Assembly (NCBI RefSeq): GCF_014779655.1
Contig: NZ_JACXYX010000009.1
Coordinates: forward strand, 124,001 to 188,000
DNA from: Nocardioides ganghwensis
Lineage (GTDB): Bacteria; Actinomycetota; Actinomycetes; Propionibacteriales; Nocardioidaceae
DNA length: 64,000 bases
Direction: 5' to 3'
Part shown: piece by piece, positions 51,016-64,000 of the stretch
Layout of the letters: every line of letters starts with the position of its first letter
How positions within the stretch are numbered: the stretch's first letter is position 1
Made by a program: the position numbers and the translations under genes
Notes under the pieces: model-generated
Told to the model about the DNA's origin: nothing
Database searches by the model: none
What the model saw: the letters and a program-made list of their open reading frames with translations, nothing else

Positions 51016-51480
51016 CCGACTCCCCCGGGGACCCGAGACCCCGGGGGAGTCTTCTGCGTCCGGTCCGGTCACCATCGCGACCCGGAAGGCAGCGAACCGC
51101 ACCAACCCGGTGCCGAGGTTGCTCGCGACCAGCACCGCCACCTCCTGCGTCCGTGAGGGGGTGTCGACGCCGGCCTGGAGCAGCCACAGGGAGCCGGCCG
51201 TGACAGCGAGGCTGAACGCCAGCAGTCCCAGCCCGAGTGCCTGGTGGTCCACGGTCCGGTCCCACCCGCGTACGCCGAAGGTGACCCTGCGGTGCCCCAG
51301 GGTGCCGGCGATGGTGGACAGGACGAGCGCGAGGGCGTTGGCCGGCTGCGCGCTGAGCCCCTCCCGCAGGACGACGTAGAGCAGTCCGTACAGCACGTTG
51401 AACGCACCGCCCACGCACGCGAAGACGACCAGCTGGACGAGGATGGCGCGCCACCGCGGCGCGCGTTGGTCTCGACCCAT
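50971..51480 (-). CDS. GtrA-like membrane protein
   Basis: 169 residues. Four hydrophobic segments typical of GtrA (LVQLVVFACVGGAFNVLYGLLYVVL; NALALVLSTIAGTLGHRRVTFG; LGLLAFSLAVTAGSLWLLQAGV; VAVLVASNLGTGLVRFAAFRVAMV). GtrA proteins help flip or transfer sugar-lipid precursors. The last about 25 residues (ending SESNRRPSHYE) are encoded by the antisense of the terminator and tRNA-Thr, so the stop lies inside the tRNA; the domain itself ends earlier. The C-terminal extension is probably accidental. Confidence 0.8.
   Translation of the reverse strand: MGRDQRAPRWRAILVQLVVFACVGGAFNVLYGLLYVVLREGLSAQPANALALVLSTIAGTLGHRRVTFGVRGWDRTVDHQALGLGLLAFSLAVTAGSLWLLQAGVDTPSRTQEVAVLVASNLGTGLVRFAAFRVAMVTGPDAEDSPGVSGPRGSRSRLSESNRRPSHYE
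51018..51055 (+). terminator. Terminator after tRNA-Thr
   Basis: GACTCCCCCGGGG (51018-51030) pairs with CCCCGGGGGAGTC (51039-51051), followed by TTCT. 13-bp perfect stem with an 8-base loop, two bases past the tRNA 3' end. Confidence 0.85.
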
Positions 51481-51507
51481 GCGGCGACGCTACCGGCGAC
51501 CGCCCAG

Positions 51508-53124
51508 TCAGCCCGCGACCGCGTCCCGCCGCCGGTAGCCCCACAGTCCCGCCGCGACGAGCGCGGCCGTGAGCAGGAGCAGGGAGACGTACGGGACCAC
51601 CTCGAAGTCGTCGACCGGCACCGCGGCCAGGTGCCAGAACGGCGAGACCGCCTGGACGGCGTCGGGGAGACCGAGGAGCTGGCCGAGGATGACCTGCACG
51701 GCGATGAGCGCGACCGCGGCCCACGCCAGCCCGGTCCCGCGGGGGATCAGGCCGTACAGCGCCGCGGCGAGCGCGCCGACGACGAGGACGCCGGGGAGGT
51801 AGGCGAGCTGGCCGGCGACCTGGGGGACGACCTGGTCCCACTCGCCGCTGGCGAGGCCGTAGCCGACGGCGAGGCCGAGCCCCATGATCACGGTCAGCTT
51901 GGTGGCGGCGACGAGCGCGACACCGGTGGTCGCGGCCATCCAGCTGGTCCTGCTGACCGGGGTCGCGAGGACGACCTCGGCGCGGCCCGCCTCCTCCTCG
52001 GAGCGCAGACGCAGCACGGACGAGACGACGAAGCCGCACGCGATGACGGCCATGAACAGGAACATGTAGCCCAGGAAGGCGTCGACGAGCGCGTCCTCGG
52101 CGGCCTGGCCCGACGCGCCGACGAAGTCGGCCATCTCCGGGTTTGACGCGATGAGGTCCGGGACAGTGGGGATGACCGCGCCGTACAGCATCCCCAGCAG
52201 GAACAGCCCGACGGCCCAGCCGATCAGCAGGCCGCGCTGGATCCTGGTCGCGACCCCGAACGGCGTGCTCAGCAGCCACCCGGCGCGCGCGGGGCCGGGC
52301 CGGGTGGTGAGCAGCCCGCCGCCGAAGTCGCGGTGCGCCATCAGCCGGGCCGCCAGGGCCAGCAGGAGCGCGGTGAACCCGAGCAGGAGCCCGGCGGGCC
52401 ACCAACGCTCGTCGCCGAACGCGTCCATGCCCTGGGCCCAGCCGAAGGGGGAGAGCCAGACGAGCGCGTTGTCCTCCACCGCACCCAGCCCGCGCACCAG
52501 GTAGCCGACGGCGACGGCGGCACCGGCCAGGCCGAGCGCACCGCGGGCCGACGTGGACAGCTGGACGGCGACCAGCGTGACGGCGGTGTACGCCACGCCG
52601 AGCAGGGCCAGCCCGGTGCCGTAGGTGAGGGTGCCGGCGAGGTCAAGCCCGGCCGCCAGCATCGAGATCGCCGTGATGGCACCGATGAGCAGCGCCGCGG
52701 CGAAGCCGTAGGCCAGCCCGGCGAGCGTGGCGGCGTGCCGGCCCAGGACGGTCGAGCGGAGCAGCTCGGCCCGCCCGGACTCCTCCTCGGCGCGGGTGTG
52801 CCGCACGACGAGGAACACGACCATCAGGCAGACGCCGAGCTGGGCGACCTGGGAGATCTCGTTGGCCACGATCCCGCCGAGGGTGTCCAGCCCGACCTGG
52901 CGTCCGGACATGAGGTAGCTGACCGGGGTGGCACCGACGATCCTGGCGTACCCCGCGATCTTCTCGGGGGTGTCGTAGAGCGGGGGCACGGCCAGCGCGC
53001 TGGCGACGATGGTGCCGCCGAGCCCGACCACCCAGACGGGCAGCCGCACCCGGTCGCGCCTCAGGATGAGCCGCAGCAGGTGGCCGACGCCGGTCACCGA
53101 GCTGGTTGCTGGGGAGGTGCTCAT
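51508..53124 (-). CDS. ABC-2 type exporter permease
   Basis: 538 residues, about 12 membrane segments in two six-helix halves, each with a soluble [20 protein letters not shown] / [19 protein letters not shown] repeat. This EEE-x-GRAEL signature is typical of the exporter permeases annotated as polyketide antibiotic (tetronasin-type) exporters in actinobacteria. Substrate unknown. ATGA overlap with the ATPase gene. Confidence 0.88.
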   Translation of the reverse strand: MSTSPATSSVTGVGHLLRLILRRDRVRLPVWVVGLGGTIVASALAVPPLYDTPEKIAGYARIVGATPVSYLMSGRQVGLDTLGGIVANEISQVAQLGVCLMVVFLVVRHTRAEEESGRAELLRSTVLGRHAATLAGLAYGFAAALLIGAITAISMLAAGLDLAGTLTYGTGLALLGVAYTAVTLVAVQLSTSARGALGLAGAAVAVGYLVRGLGAVEDNALVWLSPFGWAQGMDAFGDERWWPAGLLLGFTALLLALAARLMAHRDFGGGLLTTRPGPARAGWLLSTPFGVATRIQRGLLIGWAVGLFLLGMLYGAVIPTVPDLIASNPEMADFVGASGQAAEDALVDAFLGYMFLFMAVIACGFVVSSVLRLRSEEEAGRAEVVLATPVSRTSWMAATTGVALVAATKLTVIMGLGLAVGYGLASGEWDQVVPQVAGQLAYLPGVLVVGALAAALYGLIPRGTGLAWAAVALIAVQVILGQLLGLPDAVQAVSPFWHLAAVPVDDFEVVPYVSLLLLTAALVAAGLWGYRRRDAVAG

Positions 53125-54011
53125 GCGGGCACGTCTTCGCCGTACTGGCGCAGGAAGAGCTCCTCCAGCGTGGGCGGGTGCGCGGCGAGGGAGCGTACGC
53201 CGAGGCCGGCGAGCGCGGTCACCGCCGCGTCGAGGTGGTCGGAGTCGACGTCGAAGGTGACCCTGTTGCCGTGCAGCTCCGGCTCGTGGACTCCCGGCAC
53301 GGCGGCGATCTGGGTGGCGGGCCGGTCGGTCTCGGCGATCACGGTGGTGCGGGTGAGGTGGCGCAGCTCGGCCAAGGTCCCGGACTGCACGACCCGTCCG
53401 GCGCGGATGATGCTGATGCGGTCGGCGAGCGCCTCGGCCTCGGCCAGGATGTGGGAGCTGAGCAGGATGGTCGCGCCCTCGTCCTTGAGCTCGAAGACGG
53501 CCTCCTGGAACTCGGCCTCCATCAGCGGGTCGAGCCCGGAGGTGGGCTCGTCGAGCAGGTAGAGGTCGGCCCGGCTGGCGAGCGCGGCCACGAGCGCGAC
53601 CTTCTGGCGGTTGCCCTTGGAGTAGGTGCGCGCCTTCTTCGTCGGGTCGAGGTCGAACCGCTCGAGCATCTCCCTGCGGCGTGCCTCGTCCAGGCCGCCG
53701 CGCATCCGGGCGAGCACGTCGATGACCTCGCCACCGCTCAGGTTCGGCCAGAGGGACACGTCCCCGGGCACGTAGGCCAACCGGCGGTGCAGGGTCGCGG
53801 CGTCGTGCCACGGGTCGCCGCCGAGCATGGTCGCCGTGCCGGAGTCGGCCTTGAGCAGGCCGAGGAGGACGCGGATGGTGGTGGACTTGCCAGCGCCGTT
53901 GGGGCCGAGGAACCCGTGCACCTCGCCCTGCTCGACCGTCAGGTCGAGGTGGTCGAGCGCGTGGGTGGCACCGAAGGTCTTGACGACGTCGTGCAGCTCG
54001 ATGACAGACAT
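53121..54011 (-). CDS. ABC exporter ATP-binding protein
   Basis: 296 residues from ATG 54011 ([21 protein letters not shown]). Walker [12 protein letters not shown]-loop region VPGDVSLWP, signature [15 protein letters not shown], Walker [15 protein letters not shown]-loop SSHILAEA. The C-terminal about 80 residues resemble the regulatory domain of DrrA-like drug exporters. Divergent from its likely regulator, with a palindrome between them. Confidence 0.93.
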   Translation of the reverse strand: MSVIELHDVVKTFGATHALDHLDLTVEQGEVHGFLGPNGAGKSTTIRVLLGLLKADSGTATMLGGDPWHDAATLHRRLAYVPGDVSLWPNLSGGEVIDVLARMRGGLDEARRREMLERFDLDPTKKARTYSKGNRQKVALVAALASRADLYLLDEPTSGLDPLMEAEFQEAVFELKDEGATILLSSHILAEAEALADRISIIRAGRVVQSGTLAELRHLTRTTVIAETDRPATQIAAVPGVHEPELHGNRVTFDVDSDHLDAAVTALAGLGVRSLAAHPPTLEELFLRQYGEDVPA

Positions 54012-54031
54012 GTCCCGAGTGTGGCACAACT

Positions 54032-54066
54032 TTCACAAACTTGTGAAGACTATATAGTGAGCGGTG
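54032..54066 (+). promoter_or_regulatory. Palindromic operator and promoter of the MarR-like gene
   Basis: TTCACAA-AC-TTGTGAA (54032-54047), perfect 7-bp arms. A -10 box TATAGT (54053-54058) follows, which would start transcription close to the GTG at 54066. The message may therefore be leaderless, and a repressor on the palindrome would cover the -35 region of this gene and the 5' end of the exporter operon. Confidence 0.6.
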
Positions 54067-54527
54067 TGAGCGACCTAGCGCGTGCCGTCGAACGGCTCGG
54101 CCAGACCCTGGAGACGATGGGCCTGCAGCGCATGCCCGCCCGCGTCTTCGCCTTCATCCTGGCCGACGACCAGTCCGTCTACACCGCCGCCGAGCTGGCC
54201 CAGGGGCTCGACGTGTCCCCGGCTGCGATCTCCGGCGCCGTCAGGTACCTCTCCGACACCCACCTCGTCGTACGCGAGCGCAACCCGGCCGGTCGTGGTG
54301 ACCTGTTCCGGGTCCGCGACGGTGACATCTGGGGCACCATCCAGGCCGCGCGGCTGCCCGTCCTCGACGTCATCATCGAGTCCGTCCAGGAGGCCGTCGA
54401 CCTGCTGCCCGAGGGCTCCCCGGGGCGCGAGCGGGTCGAGGAGACCCGCGACTACTTCCGGTTCCTGCAGGAGGACGCCCAGGACCTCGACCGCCGGTGG
54501 CGGGAGTGGCGCGCCGCGCACCGGTGA
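54066..54527 (+). CDS. MarR/GbsR-like transcriptional regulator
   Basis: 153 residues from GTG 54066. Winged helix: PARVFAFILADDQSVYTAAELAQGLDVSPAAISGAVRYLSDTHLVVRERNPAGRGDLFRVRDG (recognition helix SPAAISGAVRYL). A C-terminal dimerisation helix pair follows. Likely represses the divergent ABC exporter and itself through the palindrome at 54032-54047. No ribosome site, consistent with a leaderless message. Confidence 0.85.
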   Translation: MSDLARAVERLGQTLETMGLQRMPARVFAFILADDQSVYTAAELAQGLDVSPAAISGAVRYLSDTHLVVRERNPAGRGDLFRVRDGDIWGTIQAARLPVLDVIIESVQEAVDLLPEGSPGRERVEETRDYFRFLQEDAQDLDRRWREWRAAHR

Positions 54528-54566
54528 CGACGTGGCAGCGGACGTCGCGTGGCAGGATGCCGAGGC

Positions 54567-55316
54567 GTGAGGGTCGTCCTCCAGGTCACCTGCGTCAACG
54601 ACGCCATGTTCCCCGACACGGGGAAGGCGGTCGTGAGGCTGCTGCGCCGTCTCGGCGTCGAGGTCGACTTCCCGCGTGCGCAGACGTGCTGCGGGCAGCC
54701 GATGGTCAACACCGGCTACCTCGACGAGGCGGTGCCGGTGGTGCGGACGTTCGTCGACGCGTTCGCGGGCTACGACGCGATCGTGACGCCGTCGGGGTCG
54801 TGTGCGGGCTCGGCGCGGCACCAGCACTCGATCGTGGCGGAGCGCTCGGGCGACCCGGCGCTGGTGGCGGCGGTCGCGGAGACCGGCCCGCGGACCCACG
54901 AGCTCTCCGAGTTCTTGGTCGACGTGCTGGGGGTGACGGACGTGGGGGCCTACTTCCCGCACCGGGTGACCTACCACCCGACGTGCCACAGCCTGCGGAT
55001 GCTCGGCGTGGGCGACCGGCCGCGACGGCTGCTGGAGGCCGTACGCGGGGTCGAGCTGGTCGACCTGCCGCACGCGAGCGAGTGCTGCGGCTTCGGCGGC
55101 ACCTTCGCGTTGAAGAACGCGGACACCTCGATCGCGATGGGCGCCGACAAGGCGCGCCACGTCCGTGACACCGGCGCCGAGGTGCTGGTCGCGGGTGACA
55201 ACTCCTGCCTCATGCACGTCGGCGGGATGCTCTCGCGCCAGCGCGCGGGCGTACGGGTCATGCACCTGGCCGAGGTCCTTGCCGCGACCGAGGACGACGA
55301 GGGGATGGACGCATGA
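54567..55316 (+). CDS. lutA: L-lactate dehydrogenase complex protein LutA
   Basis: 249 residues from GTG 54567. Two CCG domains: CVNDAMFPDTGKAVVRLL...RAQTCCGQPMVNTGY and TYHPTCHSLRML...ASECCGFGGTFALKN, which bind the heterodisulfide-reductase-type 4Fe-4S centre. With LutB and LutC it oxidises L-lactate to pyruvate. ATGA overlap with lutB. Confidence 0.94.
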   Translation: MRVVLQVTCVNDAMFPDTGKAVVRLLRRLGVEVDFPRAQTCCGQPMVNTGYLDEAVPVVRTFVDAFAGYDAIVTPSGSCAGSARHQHSIVAERSGDPALVAAVAETGPRTHELSEFLVDVLGVTDVGAYFPHRVTYHPTCHSLRMLGVGDRPRRLLEAVRGVELVDLPHASECCGFGGTFALKNADTSIAMGADKARHVRDTGAEVLVAGDNSCLMHVGGMLSRQRAGVRVMHLAEVLAATEDDEGMDA

Positions 55317-56791
55317 GCGGCACCTTCGTCGGCATGCCGGCGTTCCCGACCGCCGCGCGCGAGGCGCTGGGCGACACCCAGCTGCGCCGCAACCTGGCGC
55401 ATGCGACCCGGGTGATCCGTGACAAGCGCGCCCAGGTGGTCGCGGAGGTCGAGGACTGGGAGGAGCTGCGGCTCGCGGGGGCGGCCGTGAAGGAGGTCGC
55501 ACTGCGCGACCTCGCCACGCACCTCGAGACACTCGAGGCGTCGCTGACCCGTGCCGGTGCGACGGTGCACTGGGCGCGTGACGCGGAGGAGGCGTGCGCG
55601 ATCGTCGCCTCGGTCACGAAGGCCCACGGCGTCGACGAGGTGGTCAAGGTCAAGTCGATGGCCACCGCCGAGATCGGCCTCAACGAGGCGCTCGAGGCCG
55701 AGGGGATCGCGGCCTGGGAGACCGACCTGGCCGAGCTCATCGTGCAGCTCGGCGACGACCTGCCCTCCCACATCCTCGTGCCCGCGATCCACCGCAACCG
55801 TGCGGAGATCCGCGAGATCTTCCTGCGGCGGATGGGTGACGTGGGCCGTCCCGCGCCGGCGGACCTGACTGACGAGCCGGCGATCCTGGCGGCCGCGGCG
55901 CGCACGCACCTGCGCGAGAAGTTCCTGCGTGCCAAGGTCGCGGTGTCCGGCGCGAACTTCGCGGTCGCCGAGACCGGCACGCTGGTGGTGGTGGAGTCCG
56001 AGGGCAACGGGCGGATGTGCCTGACGCTGCCCGAGGTGCTGGTCAGCGTCGTCGGGATCGAGAAGGTCGTTGCCACCTGGGCCGACCTCGACCCGCTGCT
56101 GCGACTGCTGCCCCGATCGTCGACCGGGGAGCGGATGAACCCCTACACCTCGACGTGGTCCGGCGTGACTCCCGGCGACGGCCCGCAGGAGGTGCACGTC
56201 GTGCTGCTCGACAACGGCCGCACTCGCGCGCTGGCCGACGATGTCGGCCGCCAGGCGCTGCGCTGCATCCGCTGCTCGGCGTGCCTCAACGTGTGCCCGG
56301 TCTACGAGCGCGTCGGCGGGCACGCGTACGGCTCGGTCTACCCCGGCCCGATCGGCGCGATCCTCAACCCGCTGCTCCACGGCGTCGCCGACGAGCAGAC
56401 CGCCTCCCTGCCGTACGCCTCGTCGCTGTGCGGCGCGTGCTTCGACGTCTGCCCGGTGCGCATCGACATCCCCTCGGTGCTGGTCGACCAGCGCGCTGCG
56501 GTCGTCGACCAGCACCGCGGCGACCGCCTCCCCAAGCCGGAGGCGCTGGCGATGAAGGCCGCGGCCTGGGCGTTCTCCGACGCCCGTCGCCTCGCGTGGG
56601 CCGAGCGCGCCTCCGGCCTGGCCGGTCGGGTGATCGGCCGCTTCTCCCGTACGTCCCTCCCGGGCGGGCGCGCCGCGGCCGGCCGGCTCCCCGGACCCGC
56701 GGCCGGGTGGACCGGTGCACGCGACCTGCCCGCGCCACCCGAAGAGTCGTTCCGCGCGTGGTGGGACCGTACGGACGGGGGCCGCAGGTGA
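55313..56791 (+). CDS. lutB: L-lactate dehydrogenase complex, iron-sulfur protein LutB
   Basis: 492 residues. LUD domain (KVKSMATAEIGLNEALEAEGI, AVSGANFAVAETGTLVVVESEGNGRMCLTLP). Two 4Fe-4S ferredoxin motifs, CIRCSACLNVCPVY and CGACFDVCPVRIDIP, carry electrons from lactate. C-terminal about 60 residues end FRAWWDRTDGGRR, as is usual. Overlaps both neighbours by 4 bases. Confidence 0.95.
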   Translation: MSGTFVGMPAFPTAAREALGDTQLRRNLAHATRVIRDKRAQVVAEVEDWEELRLAGAAVKEVALRDLATHLETLEASLTRAGATVHWARDAEEACAIVASVTKAHGVDEVVKVKSMATAEIGLNEALEAEGIAAWETDLAELIVQLGDDLPSHILVPAIHRNRAEIREIFLRRMGDVGRPAPADLTDEPAILAAAARTHLREKFLRAKVAVSGANFAVAETGTLVVVESEGNGRMCLTLPEVLVSVVGIEKVVATWADLDPLLRLLPRSSTGERMNPYTSTWSGVTPGDGPQEVHVVLLDNGRTRALADDVGRQALRCIRCSACLNVCPVYERVGGHAYGSVYPGPIGAILNPLLHGVADEQTASLPYASSLCGACFDVCPVRIDIPSVLVDQRAAVVDQHRGDRLPKPEALAMKAAAWAFSDARRLAWAERASGLAGRVIGRFSRTSLPGGRAAAGRLPGPAAGWTGARDLPAPPEESFRAWWDRTDGGRR

Positions 56792-57372
56792 GCGCCCGCG
56801 ACGAGATCCTGCGGCGTGTCCGCTCGGCACTGGACGGCGTGTCGCCGGTGGTCGAGGTTCCTCCGGCCCCTCGCGCCCCGGACCGCGGCGACCTCGCCGA
56901 CCTCTTCGCCGAGCGGGTCGCCGACTACCGCGCGGTCGTGACCCGCTGTGCCGCCGACGAGGTGGAGCGCGTGGTCCGCGACGTCCTCGGGTCAGCGCGG
57001 GCGGTCGTACCTCCCGGTCTCGGCCTGGACGTGCCCGGCGCGCTGATCGATGACGGCCTCACCGCCGCCGAGCTCGACGACCTCGACGCGGTCGTGACCC
57101 GCGCGGCCGTCGGCATCGCGGAGACCGGCACCATCGTCCTCGACCACGCCGACGACCAGGGCCGCCGCGCGATCACCCTCGTCCCCGACCTGCACGTGTG
57201 CATCGTCGACGCGAGCCAGGTCGTCGCCGACGTGCCCGACGCGATCGCCCTGCTCGACCCCGCCCGCCCGCTCACCTGGATCAGCGGCCCGTCCGCGACC
57301 AGCGACATCGAGCTCGACCGGGTCGAGGGCGTCCACGGGCCGCGGACGCTCCACGTCGTGCTGGTGGGCTGA
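56788..57372 (+). CDS. lutC: Lactate utilisation protein LutC
   Basis: 194 residues from GTG 56788 (GTGA overlap). LUD domain: DAVVTRAAVGIAETGTIVLDHADDQGRRAITLVPDLHVCIVDASQVV, then TWISGPSATSDIELDRVEGVHGPRTLHVVLV. Completes LutABC. No lutR-type regulator lies next to the operon; the MarR-like gene upstream could be one, but its palindrome position suggests it serves the exporter. Confidence 0.93.
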   Translation: MSARDEILRRVRSALDGVSPVVEVPPAPRAPDRGDLADLFAERVADYRAVVTRCAADEVERVVRDVLGSARAVVPPGLGLDVPGALIDDGLTAAELDDLDAVVTRAAVGIAETGTIVLDHADDQGRRAITLVPDLHVCIVDASQVVADVPDAIALLDPARPLTWISGPSATSDIELDRVEGVHGPRTLHVVLVG

Positions 57373-57383
57373 GGGAGGCGGAC

Positions 57384-58046
57384 CTAGACGCCGAGCCTCT
57401 CGGCTTCGTCGGGGCGCTGGCGCAGGATGTCGGGAAGGAGGTGCTCGAGGACACCGACCTCCTCGACGTTGTGTCGGACCCATGCCTCGGCCATCGCGAG
57501 CGGGAAGACGCGGGTGGTGAGGTGGTGGTTGACCGGCGCGAACACCGGGAGACGTGCGCCGAGGTCCATCACGCTGACGTAGTGCGCACCGTCCGGTCCC
57601 CACGACCACGTGTGCTCGAGCTGGAAGACCTTCGTCCCCGCGACCCGGCGCACGAGGCGGATGCCGGTCTCGTCGAGGCGCTCGACGCGTTCGACGGAGT
57701 CGACGCGGAAGCGCTCGTCCCGGCCGAACGCCTCGACGATGCGATATCTCGCCCCCTCGTCGGCCCCGCCTCCCGGTGCCGGCCGAGCCAGCTCCCAGGC
57801 GATGTGGTCGAGCGGGTGCCACGCCAGGTAGCCCGACATCCGCTCCCCCGCGTAGTGGACCTCGTCGCCGATGTGGCGGAACCACCACAGCAGCATCGGC
57901 GGCGTGATGCCGGCCAGTGGCTGGTGGTCGATCGTCACTCGCATGCGGTGGTGTGGGAGCCGGCGGATCGCGCTGCGGGCCGATCCCGGTGTGCGGAGCG
58001 GGTGGAGCAGCGGTCGCGGCTCGGGCAGGGGCATCGGACGGGCCAC
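57384..58046 (-). CDS. PhlG-like (DAPG hydrolase family) protein
   Basis: 220 residues from GTG 58046, which follows GGAGG at 8 bases. Contains the DAPG hydrolase signature region (ITPPMLLWWFRHIGDEVHYAGERMSGYLAWHPLDHIAWEL) and later MDLGARLPVFAPVNHHLTTRVFPLAMAEAWVRHNVEEVG; His and Glu residues could hold the catalytic zinc. The reference enzyme cleaves a C-C bond in 2,4-diacetylphloroglucinol; homologues here probably act on other aromatic ketones. Convergent with lutC. Confidence 0.78.
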   Translation of the reverse strand: MARPMPLPEPRPLLHPLRTPGSARSAIRRLPHHRMRVTIDHQPLAGITPPMLLWWFRHIGDEVHYAGERMSGYLAWHPLDHIAWELARPAPGGGADEGARYRIVEAFGRDERFRVDSVERVERLDETGIRLVRRVAGTKVFQLEHTWSWGPDGAHYVSVMDLGARLPVFAPVNHHLTTRVFPLAMAEAWVRHNVEEVGVLEHLLPDILRQRPDEAERLGV

Positions 58047-58102
58047 GGTCGTCACCTCCGGTCGACGGGGTTCCCACCGTAGGCCCCGACCGCTCGAGGA
58101 CC

Positions 58103-63061
<4,959 letters not shown>

Positions 63062-63062
<1 letters not shown>

Positions 63063-63655
63063 CAGCCGAGCTCCCGCACCAGCTCCTTCGCCGCGCGGAC
63101 CGGATCGGGCTCGCGCCAGATGGCGCCCAGGGCCGCGACGCCGTACGCCCCAGCGTCGAGGACGGTCGCCACCCGGCCGGCGGAGATGCCGCCGATGGCC
63201 ACCAGCGGAAGCACCCCACACGCGGCGGTCACCGCGCCCGGTCCCAGGGGATCCGGCAGGCCCGCCTTGCTCGTGGTCGCGAACACCGGGCCGAAGCCGG
63301 CGTACGCCGCCCCGGCCGCCGCGGCACGCTCGACGTCCGCCCGGTCCCGGCAGGTCGCGCCGACCACCAGGTGCGGTGCCGCCCGCGTCGCGAGCTCGAC
63401 GGGCAGGTCCTCGGCACCGAGGTGCACGCCGTCGGCCCCGGTGGCGAGTGCCACGTCGAGCCGGTCGTCGACCACGACCGTCGCGCCGGCGGGGCGTACG
63501 GCCGCCTGCACGACCCGGGTCAGCTCGACGAGCTCGCGGGTGGTGACCACCTTGTCGCGGACCTGGAAGCCGTCGATGCCGACCTCGGCGAGGTCGGACA
63601 GCAGGGACAGGTCGTCGGTCGACGAGACCAGGCAGAAGATGCGTGGCAGAGCCAT
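63062..63655 (-). CDS. thiE: Thiamine phosphate synthase
   Basis: 197 residues from ATG 63655. Conserved stretches: FQVRDKVVTTRELVELTRVV, VVVDDRLDVALATGADGVHLGAEDLP, GATCRDRADVERAAAAGAAYAGFGPVFATTSKAGLPDPLG, LVAIGGISAGRVATVLDAGAYGVAALGAI. Joins HMP-PP and thiazole phosphate. First gene of the operon, directly behind the TPP riboswitch. Confidence 0.94.
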
Positions 63656-63663
63656 GGGAACTC

Positions 63664-63752
63664 ACTTCCTTCGCCGGCATGACCCGGATCAGGTACGACG
63701 GTCGGAGCGGTTCCAGCTCCCTCTCAGCCCGCTTCCGCGGACTCCCGTGTGG
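63664..63752 (-). promoter_or_regulatory. TPP riboswitch (THI element)
   Basis: On the minus strand: CACGGGAGTCC, then GGGCTGAGAGGGAG, then ACCTGATCCGGGTCATGCCGGCGAAGGAAG in spaced blocks. These are the conserved P1/P2/P4 and GA-rich elements of the THI box (key sites GCTGAGA at about 63722-63728 and CTGATC at about 63687-63692). It lies 10-100 bases before thiE. TPP binding is expected to shut down the whole thiE-thiC operon, probably by blocking the thiE ribosome site. Confidence 0.95.
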
Positions 63753-63781
63753 ACGGCGGTGACGCTAGCAGAGGCTCTCGG

Positions 63782-63819
63782 TGTGCACAGTCCCCGTTCG
63801 CGCGTATGGTGTGTGCACA
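63782..63819. promoter_or_regulatory. Paired TGTGCACA operators between thi operon and XRE gene
   Basis: TGTGCACA palindromes at 63782-63789 and 63812-63819, spaced exactly 30 bases (about three helical turns), flanking a -10-like TATGGT (63805-63810) for the plus-strand gene. Suggests dimer-dimer binding by the adjacent XRE regulator. Confidence 0.5.
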
Positions 63820-63860
63820 CTGACCGTACGTTGAGCGAGAACAGGCCAGAAGGTGCAGAC

Positions 63861-64000
63861 GTGACAGAGAACCAGGCATCGACCGCGGAGTGGATCGCGA
63901 TCGGGGACCGCATCCGCTCGGCACGTGAGGCGGCTGGGATCAGCGTCCGCGAGCTCGCGCGTCGCGTCGAGGTGTCCGCCAGCCACGTCTCCCAGGTCGA
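63861..64000 (+). CDS. XRE-family transcriptional regulator (partial)
   Basis: Starts at GTG 63861 with ribosome site AGAAGG and runs off the window. IGDRIRSAREAAGISVRELARRVEVSASHVSQV is a standard HTH_3 domain with recognition helix SASHVSQV. The long N-terminus and this spacing fit the XRE-cupin (PuuR-like) group, but the sensing domain is outside the window. Divergent from the thi operon; the TGTGCACA pair is a likely autoregulatory site. Confidence 0.85.
   Translation, partial: MTENQASTAEWIAIGDRIRSAREAAGISVRELARRVEVSASHVSQV

Noticed and set aside
51508-54036. Single fused ATPase-permease frame
   Set aside because: The ATPase and permease are in different frames with an ATGA overlap at 53121-53124; the long permease-frame extension over the ATPase gene is a shadow.

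Overview
The window is one stretch of a high-GC actinobacterial chromosome. Very GC-rich third codon positions, many GTG starts, ATGA/GTGA stop-start overlaps, LutABC, a THI-riboswitch thi operon, a lysine-tailed TopA and a Tad pilus locus next to Ssd, an Mrf-type helicase and TopA all point to the order Propionibacteriales, most likely Nocardioides or a close relative. The genus is an inference; the phylum is secure.

Layout. 1-5.6 kb: a partial phospholipase D-like gene, then nirB-nirD and a HemD/winged-helix regulator for assimilatory nitrite reduction. 5.6-5.9 kb: a non-coding block with a duplicated hairpin. 6-9.8 kb: a solute:sodium symporter with its DUF485 partner, co-transcribed with a LytTR two-component system. 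9.9-16.4 kb: four paralogous secreted proteins with hemolysin-type glycine/aspartate repeats, interrupted by one methyltransferase. 16.4-18.2 kb: a degenerate Fic-like protein and a HAD phosphatase. 18.3-32 kb: a Tad/Flp pilus operon (ssd, tadA, tadB, tadC, flp, tadE, tadG-like), split inside tadA by a 9,046-bp integrated element. 32-50 kb: an Mrf-type helicase, an anti-anti-sigma factor, a proton-pumping pyrophosphatase, a methyltransferase, a secreted sugar dehydrogenase, a frameshifted sugar isomerase, topA, a GNAT protein, tmk, holB and a TAP-like hydrolase. 50-57 kb: OsmC, tRNA-Thr, GtrA, an ABC exporter with its MarR-like regulator, and lutABC. 57-64 kb: a PhlG-like protein, the thiE-thiO-thiS-thiG-thiE2-thiD-thiC operon under a TPP riboswitch, and the start of an XRE regulator.

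The element at 19,973-29,018 is the most interesting part. It encodes a large serine integrase, a replication-initiator-like protein followed by a 12-bp iteron-like array, an HK97 major capsid protein and a prohead protease. No portal, terminase or tail gene is visible. It also carries a secreted protein, a tandem-HTH protein and, next to attR, a three-gene operon that includes a TIGR04255-family protein. Its size and content resemble the Mycobacterium tuberculosis phiRv1 prophage-like element and phage satellites in general. It sits exactly in the Walker A lysine codon of the TadA ATPase. The two junctions reconstruct both an intact tadA and a symmetric serine-integrase attP, so excision should restore the pilus motor gene. 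The right-end operon is the best candidate for an undescribed cargo system, possibly anti-phage.

Smaller findings: a 36-bp two-part motif with identical spacing upstream of both ssd and flp; an 8-bp tandem duplication that breaks a Tat-exported sugar isomerase; an in-frame repeat at the nirD start that carries a start codon in each unit; and palindromic operator candidates in front of the MarR-like and XRE regulators.
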